The notes beneath the pieces are model-generated. The model was not told where the DNA came from and did not search any database. It worked only from the letters and a program-made list of their open reading frames with translations. From contig JAKAFG010000010.1 of assembly GCA_021818125.1 (NCBI GenBank), positions 1 through 19,208 of the forward strand: a stretch of 19,208 nucleotides of DNA, given 5' to 3'. Position numbers and translations under genes: made by a program. The stretch comes from Pseudomonadota bacterium. Lineage in GTDB: Bacteria; Pseudomonadota; Gammaproteobacteria; Acidithiobacillales; Acidithiobacillaceae. Shown here piece after piece: positions 1-7,767 of the stretch. Each line of letters opens with the position of its first letter. Within the stretch, counting starts at the first letter, position 1.

Positions 1-1
1 C

Positions 2-253
2 CTCAACCACGCCGAAAGCGCCTGGGCCATGACCGTCCACAAGGCGCAGGGCTCTGAGTTTGCCCACACCGTCCTCATCCTTCCCCCGGAAGACAGCCCC
101 GTCCTCAGCCGCGAACTGCTCTATACCGCCATCACCCGCGCCCGCAAATGCTTCACCCTCATCGCCCCCCGCGAGCGGCTGGAAAACGCCATCCAGCGCC
201 AGACGCGGCGGATGAGTGGGCTGCATGCGGCTTTGTACGATCCCAGGCGCTGA
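2..253 (+). CDS. recD: Exodeoxyribonuclease V alpha subunit, C-terminal end (partial)
   Basis: This is the last 83 codons of an open frame that enters from the left edge. RecD is the fast 5'-3' helicase of RecBCD, which processes double-strand breaks in the cytoplasm. The visible part is the end of the UvrD-type second helicase domain. The segment AWAMTVHKAQGSEF matches the conserved RecD motif TVHK(S/A)QGSEF, and LLYTAITRARK matches helicase motif VI with its arginine finger region. After that only about 30 residues remain, the usual short RecD tail. No start can be judged because the gene is cut by the window edge. RecD is the most likely member of the superfamily; a RecD2-like or other SF1 helicase is possible but less likely with this short tail. 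Confidence 0.88.
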   Translation, partial: LNHAESAWAMTVHKAQGSEFAHTVLILPPEDSPVLSRELLYTAITRARKCFTLIAPRERLENAIQRQTRRMSGLHAALYDPRR

Positions 254-270
254 ATCTCACCAGCATTACT

Positions 271-300
271 TTGGCACAATTGCCAAAAAGCGGCTTTTTT
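271..300 (+). terminator. Weak hairpin plus T-run after recD
   Basis: Directly after recD, TTGGCA (271-276) and TGCCAA (281-286) form a 6-bp perfect stem with a CAAT loop. A second small AAAAAG-CGG-CTTTTT hairpin follows, ending in six T residues at 295-300. Both stems are AT-rich, so this is only a modest candidate for an intrinsic terminator. Confidence 0.4.
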
Positions 301-310
301 ATCTTTCTGA

Positions 311-325
311 ACAGATATAATCTGT
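311..325 (+). promoter_or_regulatory. Perfect TATAAT -10 box inside a 6-bp palindrome
   Basis: A consensus TATAAT lies at 316-321, 58 nt upstream of the start of the c-di-GMP gene. It is embedded in the perfect inverted repeat ACAGAT-ATA-ATCTGT (311-325), which could be an operator where a dimeric repressor occludes the -10 element. No good -35 hexamer sits 16-18 nt upstream (the DNA there is T-rich). The promoter may therefore need an activator or may use another sigma factor. Confidence 0.45.
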
Positions 326-378
326 GCGATATTATTAGCATTTTCTCACTATGAATATCCGCCTCTCCACAGGTAACC

Positions 379-3300
379 ATGTCTGAGCGCACCTCCATTT
401 CTCCAGAAGATATCCTGCGCACCCTGCTAAAACACCAGCACACCGAAATTACGGCAGCCATCGCGCGGTCTATGGACCTTTTTTACGCCCGTGCCGCCAG
501 CCATCCAGACATCAGCGCGATACTGAATCGGCTGTCGGCCGAGCAGTTCGAGCGACTTAAGGCAGAACAGCGGGTCCAATCCCTGCTCCTGTTGCAGCCG
601 GATACCACGGGGGAACTCCGCGAGCGCGCTCAAGCCATGGGCCGGGTATATGCCATGGCAGGCATCCGCACTGAATGGCTGATCAGCAGTATGGCGCTTT
701 ACTCAGACGGTCTCCTCGGACAGCTCACCCCGTTTCTGAAACATGAAGACGCCTTACGGTCGCTGATCCTGCAACGCCTGGCGGAGGATCTCGCCGGACA
801 ACTGCAGGGAATGGAATCCGCCGCTCTGGAGGAGCGCCAGGTTATGGAGCGTATTGATCTGCTCCTTTTAGGCGACACGCCGCCCGATGATCTCGCATCG
901 CTGATGCTCAACAAACTGCTCAGCATTCAGGGACTGGATGGGGCATGGATCGGACGCCCTGATGCGTCTGGTCGCCTGATAAACGACGCCGTCGCGGGGG
1001 CAGGACTTGCAGACTATCTCGGTAGCGTCGAAATTCGCGTAGATGACAGCCCGCTCGGACAGGGCCCAGCCGGGCAGGCTTGGCGGAAAGGTGACACCGT
1101 CATCATTGACCACTGGAACACCGACACCAGCACCCAACCCTGGCAGGAGAGCGCCCCGTCCCACGAATGGCGCGCCAGCGCTACTATACCTATCCAGGCA
1201 GGCGGCAGTGCATACGCCGTGCTCGGCCTTTACAGCCGTATCCCCGGCTTTTTCAGCTATTCCAGCCGCCAGATGCTGATTCGTCATCTCGCGGTCATGC
1301 TGGGGGTTGCCCTGAGCCATCGTCGCCAACAAAAGCATATGGATCGACTCAACAGTCTGTACCGCGCCTTTCTGGCAGAGGGAGACATCCTGATCCGCGC
1401 GCGATCTGAGACGGAAATGCTCCGCAAAACCTGCCAGCGTCTGGCGGAAGGCGCACTCTTTGGTACTGCCTATGTGGTACGGCCAGATACCGATGGTTGG
1501 TTCCGCCCCCTCGCCGCTGCCGGCGTCGGCAGCGGCATACTGGGTAGCATGCATGTTAACGCCCATTCTGGACACCCACCCAGCCTCATCGCGGATACCT
1601 GGCAATCCGGGCGCCTTCAGTATCGTAATGATTATCTCAGCGACCCGCGCCTGAATGCCCATCACGAGATACTGAAGCGTAACAACTGGGCGAGCATTGC
1701 CGTGGTCCCTGTGCATCGCGATGGTCAGATTTGGGCTGCCATGGTGGTCACCAGTCCGGACAAAGGCATTTTTGACCGGGAAATCCTCAGCGCCATCGCC
1801 CGCGTGGCCAAACTGCTCGGCCATGGTCTCGACGAACTGGACCTCAAAGATCGTATCGACAAAGAGCGCACCGTACAGAGCTGGATGGCCCGTCACGACC
1901 CGCTCACCGGCCTACCCAATCGGGTCGCTCTCCTCGATCGCATCCCCGAAGCGATGCAGCGCGCGCAGCGCGAAGAAAAGCTCCTCGGCATCTGCATGCT
2001 GGATCTGGACGATTTCAAGCCCGTCAATGACCGGTACGGCCATGCCGCCGGTGATGCCCTTCTGCAAAGCATCGCCCACCGCCTGCAGACAGCGCTGCGC
2101 CAGACAGACTTTGTCGCGCGCATCGGTGGCGACGAGTTCGCCCTCGTTCTGGAAAATGTCAGCCGCATGGAAGATATCGAAAACGTGATGGAAAGAGTGT
2201 ACCGGGCCCTGGACACACCCTTCTTGCTCCCCGGCGGCATTGAAGTGCAAGTGGGCGGCAGCCTCGGCCTTACTTTGCACCCTTTTGATGACGGAGACCC
2301 GGAACAACTGCTGCGCCACGCGGATCAGGCCCTTTACGCCGCCAAAGCGGAAAAGGGGCGACGCGCACGGTTCTGGTGCGCTTTTCAGGGTGACGATGAG
2401 GCATCGACCATGCAACGGCGGCCCTATATCGAACTGCTTCATCAAGGTGCGTTGGTAGCGTACTACCAGCCCATACTGCATTTGGCCAGCGGCCAGATCA
2501 TCGGTGTCGAGGCCCTGGCACGCCTGCGCCAGGGTAACGAGATTCTACCTCCCGCGGTTTTTCTCGATCATCTGGACCACGCCGCCGGGCAACTCCTCGC
2601 GGAACAAATGATGCGCCAGGCCATGCTCGCGGCACAGTACTGGGAAACTGCAGGCTTCCCACTGGAAGTCGCCATTAATGTCCCACCCGAGGTACTGCTC
2701 TCCGATACCTTCCTTGAACGTATAGAAGTAACGATCGCAGAGAGCGCCCTCCCAGCGGAGCGGTTGACGCTGGAAATTCTGGAGAGTGGCGAATTCCTGT
2801 CGCTCAACCTTGCCAAAAACCGCATCGCTCAAATTCGAGCCATGGGGGTGCGCATCGCGCTGGACGACGTGGGGAGCGCGTATGCGTCACTGCTACGCCT
2901 CAAGGAAATCGCCGTCGATGAAGTCAAGTTAGACCAGAGCTTTATCCAGGAGATTCCGCAAAACCCCGCCGACCTGGTCTTCGTCATGAGCGTCGGCGCC
3001 CTCGCCCAGTCCATTGGCGCGCGTTATGTGGTGGAAGGCGCGGAGACCGCAGAAACCATCAATGCCTTAGCCGTGTTAGGGGTGGGATGCGTGCAGGGCT
3101 ACGCCATCGCCCGTCCAATGCCGGAAGAAGCCTTGCTGGAGTGGCTCCGTGCCTGGAACGGTATAGCCCAAGACACCCAGCCGCGCACCCTGCTCGGCGC
3201 CTATGCGTCACACCTGCAATTTGACGGCATCTATCGCCTCGCACCGAGGCTACTTGGCCAGTTGCAGCATCTTGAAGACGTCTGTCAATGTCGGCTGGGC

Positions 3301-3489
3301 GAGTATCTGGATCATCACGGCTTAGAGCAGTCTGCGCTTGGCAAGGCCCATCAGGCCTATCATTATTGTGTTGGCACCGCCCACTCTGCTACAGAACTGG
3401 ACGCCTGCCGCCAGCACGTGGCGAGTGCGATGGCGGCCACTCAGCAACAGATCGCTGAACATGGACACCCGCCCCACGGCACGAACTGA
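379..3489 (+). CDS. Globin-like/GAF/GGDEF/EAL/CZB-like c-di-GMP signalling protein
   Basis: A cytoplasmic protein of 1036 residues predicted to make and/or degrade c-di-GMP. Residues 1-150 resemble the helical globin-coupled sensor fold, but the expected proximal His of the G-x-V-H motif is Tyr91. Residues ~160-320 and ~335-495 look like two GAF-type sensor regions. The GGDEF domain has an intact active site (583-587) and an upstream inhibitory RxxD site (R574, D577). The EAL domain starts with EAL at 711-713 and keeps the metal and catalytic motifs: the Asn of INVPP, the Glu of LEILE, the DD pair, the Lys of VKLD, the Glu of VVEGAE, and QGY. Both activities therefore look possible. The C-terminal ~100 residues carry H945, C971, H991 and H995, in the order and HxxxH spacing of the CZB zinc-binding domain of E. 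coli DgcZ. There is no membrane segment. The start at 379 has a short AGG five bases upstream. The next gene overlaps its end by 29 nt. Confidence 0.9.
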   Translation: MSERTSISPEDILRTLLKHQHTEITAAIARSMDLFYARAASHPDISAILNRLSAEQFERLKAEQRVQSLLLLQPDTTGELRERAQAMGRVYAMAGIRTEWLISSMALYSDGLLGQLTPFLKHEDALRSLILQRLAEDLAGQLQGMESAALEERQVMERIDLLLLGDTPPDDLASLMLNKLLSIQGLDGAWIGRPDASGRLINDAVAGAGLADYLGSVEIRVDDSPLGQGPAGQAWRKGDTVIIDHWNTDTSTQPWQESAPSHEWRASATIPIQAGGSAYAVLGLYSRIPGFFSYSSRQMLIRHLAVMLGVALSHRRQQKHMDRLNSLYRAFLAEGDILIRARSETEMLRKTCQRLAEGALFGTAYVVRPDTDGWFRPLAAAGVGSGILGSMHVNAHSGHPPSLIADTWQSGRLQYRNDYLSDPRLNAHHEILKRNNWASIAVVPVHRDGQIWAAMVVTSPDKGIFDREILSAIARVAKLLGHGLDELDLKDRIDKERTVQSWMARHDPLTGLPNRVALLDRIPEAMQRAQREEKLLGICMLDLDDFKPVNDRYGHAAGDALLQSIAHRLQTALRQTDFVARIGGDEFALVLENVSRMEDIENVMERVYRALDTPFLLPGGIEVQVGGSLGLTLHPFDDGDPEQLLRHADQALYAAKAEKGRRARFWCAFQGDDEASTMQRRPYIELLHQGALVAYYQPILHLASGQIIGVEALARLRQGNEILPPAVFLDHLDHAAGQLLAEQMMRQAMLAAQYWETAGFPLEVAINVPPEVLLSDTFLERIEVTIAESALPAERLTLEILESGEFLSLNLAKNRIAQIRAMGVRIALDDVGSAYASLLRLKEIAVDEVKLDQSFIQEIPQNPADLVFVMSVGALAQSIGARYVVEGAETAETINALAVLGVGCVQGYAIARPMPEEALLEWLRAWNGIAQDTQPRTLLGAYASHLQFDGIYRLAPRLLGQLQHLEDVCQCRLGEYLDHHGLEQSALGKAHQAYHYCVGTAHSATELDACRQHVASAMAATQQQIAEHGHPPHGTN

Positions 3490-6025
3490 TGCCCATCATT
3501 TGACGGGGCTTACCCGCGCAACGGCGGCGCAGCGCCTGGCCGAGGGTGGCCCAAACTTGCTGCCGGGAAGCACGCCAAAAACGCTCCTGGCCATCGTGCT
3601 TGGCGTCTTGGTCGAGCCGATGTTCGTGATGCTGCTGGTGGCTGGCGGCATCTATCTGCTCCTGGGAGACCGTGCCGAAGCGCTCTTCCTGCTGGCCTTC
3701 GTGTTCGTGGTCATCGGTATCACCCTGGCCCAGGAGCGCAAGACCCAGCGTGCGCTGGAGTCATTACGCGATCTCTCGGCGCCACGGGCGCTGGTGATCC
3801 GGGACGATCAGGAGCTGCGCATCGCCGGGCGCGAGGTGGTGCGCGGCGATCTCCTGGTTCTGCACGATGGCGACCGCGTCGCCGCCGATGCACAACTGGT
3901 GCAGGGTCAGCTCACGGTGGACGAATCCTTGCTCACCGGCGAGGCCGTGCCGATGGACAAGCTCCCCAACCCGAAGCTCGCTGAGCTGGCCATACCTGGC
4001 GGTGATGGCACGTCAACCTTGTACGCCAGCACCTTGGTTACCAAGGGGGTGGGGTTCGCCGTGGTCGGTGCAACGGGTGCAGGCACTGCGGTGGGACGCA
4101 TTGGCCAGGCTTTGGCAACAACGGGAGAGATGACCTCCGGTCTGCAACAATCCACGCGCCGGCTTATCCGTAACCTGACGGTGATCGCGCTATTGTTGGC
4201 CGTATCGCTGGTTTTGGTGAACTGGTTGTGGGATGGACGTTCGCTGCTGGAGAGCCTGCTCTCGGGCATTGCCCTGGCCATGGCCATCCTGCCCCAGGAG
4301 ATTCCGGTCATTCTCACCGTATTTCTGGCCTTGGGCGCCTGGCGTATTTCGAAAAAAAAGGTGTTGACGCGCCGCATGTCCGCCGTTGAGGCGCTGGGAG
4401 CGGTCACCGTGCTTGCGGTGGACAAGACAGGCACGCTCACGCAAAACCGCATGGAGGTCGCGGAACTGACCGCAGGTGATGCGAATTTCATTGCGTCACC
4501 GGGCACCGAGCTGTCCGAAACCTTTCACCTCCTCGTCGAATTCGCCATGCTGGCAACGCCGACAGACCCCTTCGATCCGATGGAAAAAGCCATCCAGATC
4601 TTTGGTCACACGCGGCTGGCTGGCACCGAGCACATTCACGACGATCGCCGCCCCGAATTCCAGTACGAGCTGTCGCCGAACATTCTGGCCATAACCCGGG
4701 TGTTTTCTGGTACGCGACCGGCCACCCATTTGCTGGCCACCAAAGGCGCCCCCGAGGCGGTTGCCGACCTATGCCATCTGGCGGATGAAGCGCGGTGCGC
4801 CATTCAGAGTCAGGTTGAAGCCATGGCCGAGCGGGGACTGCGGGTGCTGGGTGTGGCCAAGGGCGAATGGCAGGCAGACAGCCCGGATGCGGCGTGGCCA
4901 CCAAGCCAGCATGACTTTGATTTTACCTTCCTGGGTCTGGTCGGGTTTTTTGATCCGCCGCGCCCCGAGGTTCCCGCGGCGATTGCTGAATGTCGAGCTG
5001 CGGGAATACGCATTCTCATGCTCACTGGCGACCATCCTGCCACAGCGCGGGCTATTGCCAGGCTGGTCGGTCTGTCCGATAGGCCAGAGGTTATCACCGG
5101 CGTCGAGATCGCTGCGCTGGATGACATCGGTCTGCGCCAGCGCCTGCTGCAGGTGGATCTGTGCGCTCGCCTGCAGCCGGAGCAGAAATTGCGCCTGGTG
5201 CGGGTGCTGCAACAAGCTGGCGATGTGGTGGCGATGACCGGCGACGGCGTCAATGATGCGCCTGCGCTCAAGGCTGCTGATGTGGGCATCGCCATGGGCG
5301 AGCGCGGCACTGACGTGGCCCGCGAGGCTGCTGCCCTGGTGCTGTTGGACGATAGCTTCGCCAGTATCGTCGCCGCCATCGCACAGGGGCGGCGCATCTA
5401 CGACAACGTTGTCAAAGCGGCGCGCTTTGTCTTCGCGGTGCATCTGCCCGTTATCGCGCTGGCGCTGCTGCCAGCGTTACTGAATTGGCCCACCCTGCTG
5501 CTGCCGGTGCATATCGCAGTGCTTGAACTGCTGATCGACCCGGCCTGTTCCACAGTATTCGAGGCTGAGCCCGCAGCAGCCGACATCATGTGTCGACCGC
5601 CGCGCCCACTCCACTCTAGTCCATTCGCCGCCGGTAACATTGGCTTTGCACTGACACAAGGCCTTGGGATTGCGGTCATTCTTCTGGCCGGAGGGGCATT
5701 GTTGCAGCACCTGGGTTGGGCCGAAGAAGACCTTCGTATCAGTGTGTTCACCGCCTTAGTACTGGCGTTGTTTCTGTTGATCCTGGCTAATCGCGACCTG
5801 ACCCATACGGCGCTGCATAATCTGGACGGTAACAATCCTTTGCTGGCACGCATGTTCGCGGGTGTGGGGGTGGTGCTCGTGGCGGTCCTGGCGATTCCTT
5901 TTTTGCGCGATGTGATGGGTTTTGCTGCCATTAGCATGCCACCACTCCTGGTCGCCGTCGGGCTGTTGTTGGCCTGTATCCTGTGGATGCAAATCGTGCG
6001 CTGGGCAAAGTGGAGCATACTCTGA
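3461..6025 (+). CDS. P-type cation-transporting ATPase
   Basis: An inner-membrane ion pump of 854 residues. All core P-type motifs are present: actuator-domain TGE (T159-E161), phosphorylation motif DKTGT with D321, nucleotide-binding KGAPE (K428), and the hinge motif TGDGVNDAP (593-601). M1-M2 precede the actuator domain and M5-M10 fill the last ~200 residues. The M4 ion-binding motif is PQEIP (278-282), not the PEGLP of SERCA or the CPx of heavy-metal pumps. M6 reads LLIDPACS followed by FEAEP. This matches a widespread bacterial P2-like group of unassigned ion specificity, so I do not name the ion. ATG 3461 is chosen because homology (GLTxxxAxxRLxxxGPN) begins ~16 residues later, and the frame further upstream is only the shadow of the previous gene. 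It has no clear ribosome binding site, so translation is probably coupled to the upstream gene. Confidence 0.9.
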   Translation: MDTRPTARTDAHHLTGLTRATAAQRLAEGGPNLLPGSTPKTLLAIVLGVLVEPMFVMLLVAGGIYLLLGDRAEALFLLAFVFVVIGITLAQERKTQRALESLRDLSAPRALVIRDDQELRIAGREVVRGDLLVLHDGDRVAADAQLVQGQLTVDESLLTGEAVPMDKLPNPKLAELAIPGGDGTSTLYASTLVTKGVGFAVVGATGAGTAVGRIGQALATTGEMTSGLQQSTRRLIRNLTVIALLLAVSLVLVNWLWDGRSLLESLLSGIALAMAILPQEIPVILTVFLALGAWRISKKKVLTRRMSAVEALGAVTVLAVDKTGTLTQNRMEVAELTAGDANFIASPGTELSETFHLLVEFAMLATPTDPFDPMEKAIQIFGHTRLAGTEHIHDDRRPEFQYELSPNILAITRVFSGTRPATHLLATKGAPEAVADLCHLADEARCAIQSQVEAMAERGLRVLGVAKGEWQADSPDAAWPPSQHDFDFTFLGLVGFFDPPRPEVPAAIAECRAAGIRILMLTGDHPATARAIARLVGLSDRPEVITGVEIAALDDIGLRQRLLQVDLCARLQPEQKLRLVRVLQQAGDVVAMTGDGVNDAPALKAADVGIAMGERGTDVAREAAALVLLDDSFASIVAAIAQGRRIYDNVVKAARFVFAVHLPVIALALLPALLNWPTLLLPVHIAVLELLIDPACSTVFEAEPAAADIMCRPPRPLHSSPFAAGNIGFALTQGLGIAVILLAGGALLQHLGWAEEDLRISVFTALVLALFLLILANRDLTHTALHNLDGNNPLLARMFAGVGVVLVAVLAIPFLRDVMGFAAISMPPLLVAVGLLLACILWMQIVRWAKWSIL

Positions 6026-6171
6026 CCTCATTCGGGGAAGGCTTGTGGTCGTTTGGCCATGACCAAAAGTTCACGCCCTATACCTATCTGGCGAAGTCCT
6101 GTGTCACGAAAATCAGACTAATAGCGAGCGAACATATCAGCATTGCGAACTGTTTTTATTTATTTACGAAA

Positions 6172-6207
6172 ATACGCCAGATTCGTAGCGACACGAATCT
6201 GGCGTAT
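6172..6207 (-). terminator. 15-bp perfect hairpin, terminator of the aquaporin gene
   Basis: A perfect 15-bp stem (6172-6186 paired with 6193-6207) with the 6-nt loop AGCGAC lies 38 nt beyond the minus-strand channel gene. Read on the minus strand it runs into TTTTCG, a short U-tract followed by AT-rich sequence. It lies between convergent genes, so it may also stop plus-strand transcripts from the ATPase, although no T-run follows on that strand. Confidence 0.75.
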
Positions 6208-6245
6208 GTTAATATATTGCGCCGGTAAAACGTGGATACCTAAAA

Positions 6246-6941
6246 TTAGAGATTTATTCCTTCTTCCTTCAGAACTTCCCTGAAATTCATGTCGGTTTTA
6301 CCTTCCTGCATAAATTTATAAAGCAAACCAGCGACCAGCCCCCCCAACGGGGTTGCAATGAGATAAACCCATATATGTGTGTAGTAATCACCTGCCACGG
6401 CAGGACCCAACGTCCGTGCCGGGTTGACGCTGGCCCCCGTGAGCGGTCCCATGAATGTGACAATCATGACCAAAGTGAAGCCTATGGCCAGTGGCGCTGC
6501 ATTACCAGCACGATCGCTCATGGCAGTGTACAGCGCGGTGCTGGTGAGGAAGAAGGTCCCCAACGCCTCCAGCATGAACCCCCCTGGGACAGATATAAGG
6601 TTTGTGTTGATGGTTGTGGCACCCAGGTGCCCCATTGGTCCGTGCAGCACCGTGAGCAATGCAAATCCAGCGGCTATTCCGCCAAGAATCTGAGCAATCA
6701 TATACATGCCCGCGTCCCGCCAACTGATTTTTCCTGCTATGGCGCCGCCAAGAGTGACCGCAGGATTCACAATACCGCCGCTGATATCCCCGAATACATA
6801 AGCCGCAATCATGATGGCCAATCCGTTAGCCAGAGCGATATCTATGAGTGGTTTACCCATGGCCGCCGCGCCGCCACCAAAAAAAATAAGTCCAAAGGTA
6901 CCAATGAACTCTGCCGTCATTTTACGCATTAATGGGTGCAT
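6246..6941 (-). CDS. MIP-family channel (aquaporin/aquaglyceroporin, NIP-like filter)
   Basis: A six-helix inner-membrane channel of 231 residues with both signature half-helices: NPA at 59-61 (GGIVNPAVTLG) and NPAR at 173-176 (GASVNPARTLGP). It should conduct water or small uncharged solutes passively. Aligned by eye with AqpZ and soybean NOD26, the selectivity filter is N39 (helix 2), V161 (helix 5), A170 (loop E) and R176. The absence of the helix-5 His of water-specific channels, and the V/A/R set shared with plant NIPs, point to a wider filter. I start at ATG 6941 because GGAG lies seven bases upstream. Upstream in-frame starts at 6977 (ATG) and 6980 (TTG) would add 12-13 residues rich in Pro and Trp, with no ribosome binding site. 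The gene is monocistronic, with its own terminator. Confidence 0.88.
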   Translation of the reverse strand: MHPLMRKMTAEFIGTFGLIFFGGGAAAMGKPLIDIALANGLAIMIAAYVFGDISGGIVNPAVTLGGAIAGKISWRDAGMYMIAQILGGIAAGFALLTVLHGPMGHLGATTINTNLISVPGGFMLEALGTFFLTSTALYTAMSDRAGNAAPLAIGFTLVMIVTFMGPLTGASVNPARTLGPAVAGDYYTHIWVYLIATPLGGLVAGLLYKFMQEGKTDMNFREVLKEEGINL

Positions 6942-6980
6942 AATATATCTCCATATCGGTGCAGGGATCTGTTTCATCAA

Positions 6981-6997
6981 GCGGGAAAGCCTCCCGC
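6981..6997 (-). promoter_or_regulatory. GC-rich hairpin in the leader of the channel gene
   Basis: GCGGGA (6981-6986) pairs with TCCCGC (6992-6997) across a 5-nt loop, 40 nt upstream of the chosen start of the channel gene. If transcription starts further upstream, this hairpin lies in the 5' untranslated leader. There is no T-run in the channel direction, so it is unlikely to be an attenuator by itself. Function unknown. Confidence 0.3.
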
Positions 6998-7394
6998 GCT
7001 ATCGTTTGACTCCAGGTAACGCTATGTCCCACCAACAAAAATGCTTCCCATCTTCGTTTTTAGTTCAATAATGGAATAATTATGGCACTCTAATTGATCT
7101 ACAGGTGGAACCGATCTATGACATCCGGTCATTTCCAAAAGTTCCAGGTCCGTGATCTGGTCGTTGAATTTCGCCCCCAACGGACTGACCTCGGCAAAAT
7201 ATTAGTGTATTGAGAAGCGTTACGTCTGGAATGCATAGCAGCGCAGGCCAACCGGGATAATCTTTTAGCCTGCCCGGCGAACGCCTTTTCGGCGGTGCCA
7301 TCGAAAGCGCTCTAGCAAACAGGATGCGGGTCGGTTCGTCAGTAACGATAAGAATTCACTATTACTACGGCTTGAAGCAAGGCCAATTAATAAC
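6998..7394. other. Gene-poor, mostly featureless intergenic stretch
   Basis: Roughly 400 nt without a convincing gene. It must contain the channel promoter on the minus strand, but no well-spaced -35/-10 pair stands out in the AT-rich part (7050-7095). A 31-codon frame at 7118-7213 has AGGTGG upstream of its ATG. The same frame continues open for another ~33 codons after its stop, which could be a degraded gene, but nothing in it is recognisable. No tRNA, terminal repeats or transposase motif was seen. Confidence 0.5.
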
Positions 7395-7423
7395 TTGACA
7401 TTTAGTTCGCTAAACTGTTTTAT
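7395..7423 (+). promoter_or_regulatory. Sigma70-like promoter for the small exported-protein pair
   Basis: A perfect TTGACA (7395-7400) is followed after 17 nt by TTTTAT (7418-7423), which matches TATAAT at four of six positions. It sits about 100 nt upstream of the lipoprotein start. The implied untranslated leader is about 90 nt. Confidence 0.5.
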
Positions 7424-7522
7424 TGGGCCATGATAGGCGCGTGGATGGAGCAAGTCGCTGAACACTTTATTAGCAGAAAGCGTGTCAGTGTGATGTTACA
7501 GTCATTGCATGGAGGGAATCTT

Positions 7523-7687
7523 ATGAGCAATATGAAGCAAATAAAGCGACTGGTTTATGTGGTGATGTTGGTTTTTTTTGGCGCTTCCATGCTTTCTGGC
7601 TGTATAATAGCTCCTCCATATGGGGGCTATTATGGAGGTTATTACGGGGGAAGGGGGGATGGGTGGCATCACGGTGAGGATCGCTGA
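7523..7687 (+). CDS. Tiny Gly/Tyr-rich lipoprotein
   Basis: A 54-residue protein with a clear lipoprotein signal: basic N-terminus (KQIKR), a hydrophobic stretch from about residue 10 to 23, and the lipobox LSGC with the acylated Cys at residue 27. The mature part is only 28 residues, with two copies of GGYY and a Gly/His/acidic tail. It would be anchored in the inner or outer membrane. The start at 7523 is chosen because GGAGGG lies seven bases upstream; an earlier in-frame ATG at 7430 would place 31 residues in front of the signal peptide and has no ribosome binding site. Function unknown. It is followed 80 nt later by another small exported protein on the same strand, probably in the same transcript. 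Confidence 0.75.
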   Translation: MSNMKQIKRLVYVVMLVFFGASMLSGCIIAPPYGGYYGGYYGGRGDGWHHGEDR

Positions 7688-7767
7688 TTGCAACCCATTC
7701 TATGCAATGCGTTAACAGTGACAGACTGCCATTGTTAATGCATATTTTCTTCAACATGCGGAATCCT

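Noticed and set aside
868..1896. 342-codon open frame antisense to the c-di-GMP gene
   Set aside because: It lies opposite a strongly supported coding region with intact domain motifs and has no recognisable domain; it is a GC-rich shadow.
6052..6067. Near-palindrome TTTGGCCATGACCAAA after the ATPase as a terminator
   Set aside because: Only five outer base pairs with no T-run; too weak to call.
7118..7312. Small gene or pseudogene in the gene-poor stretch (31 codons, stop, then ~33 more open codons)
   Set aside because: An AGGTGG precedes the ATG, but the product is unrecognisable and the frame is too short to separate from chance.
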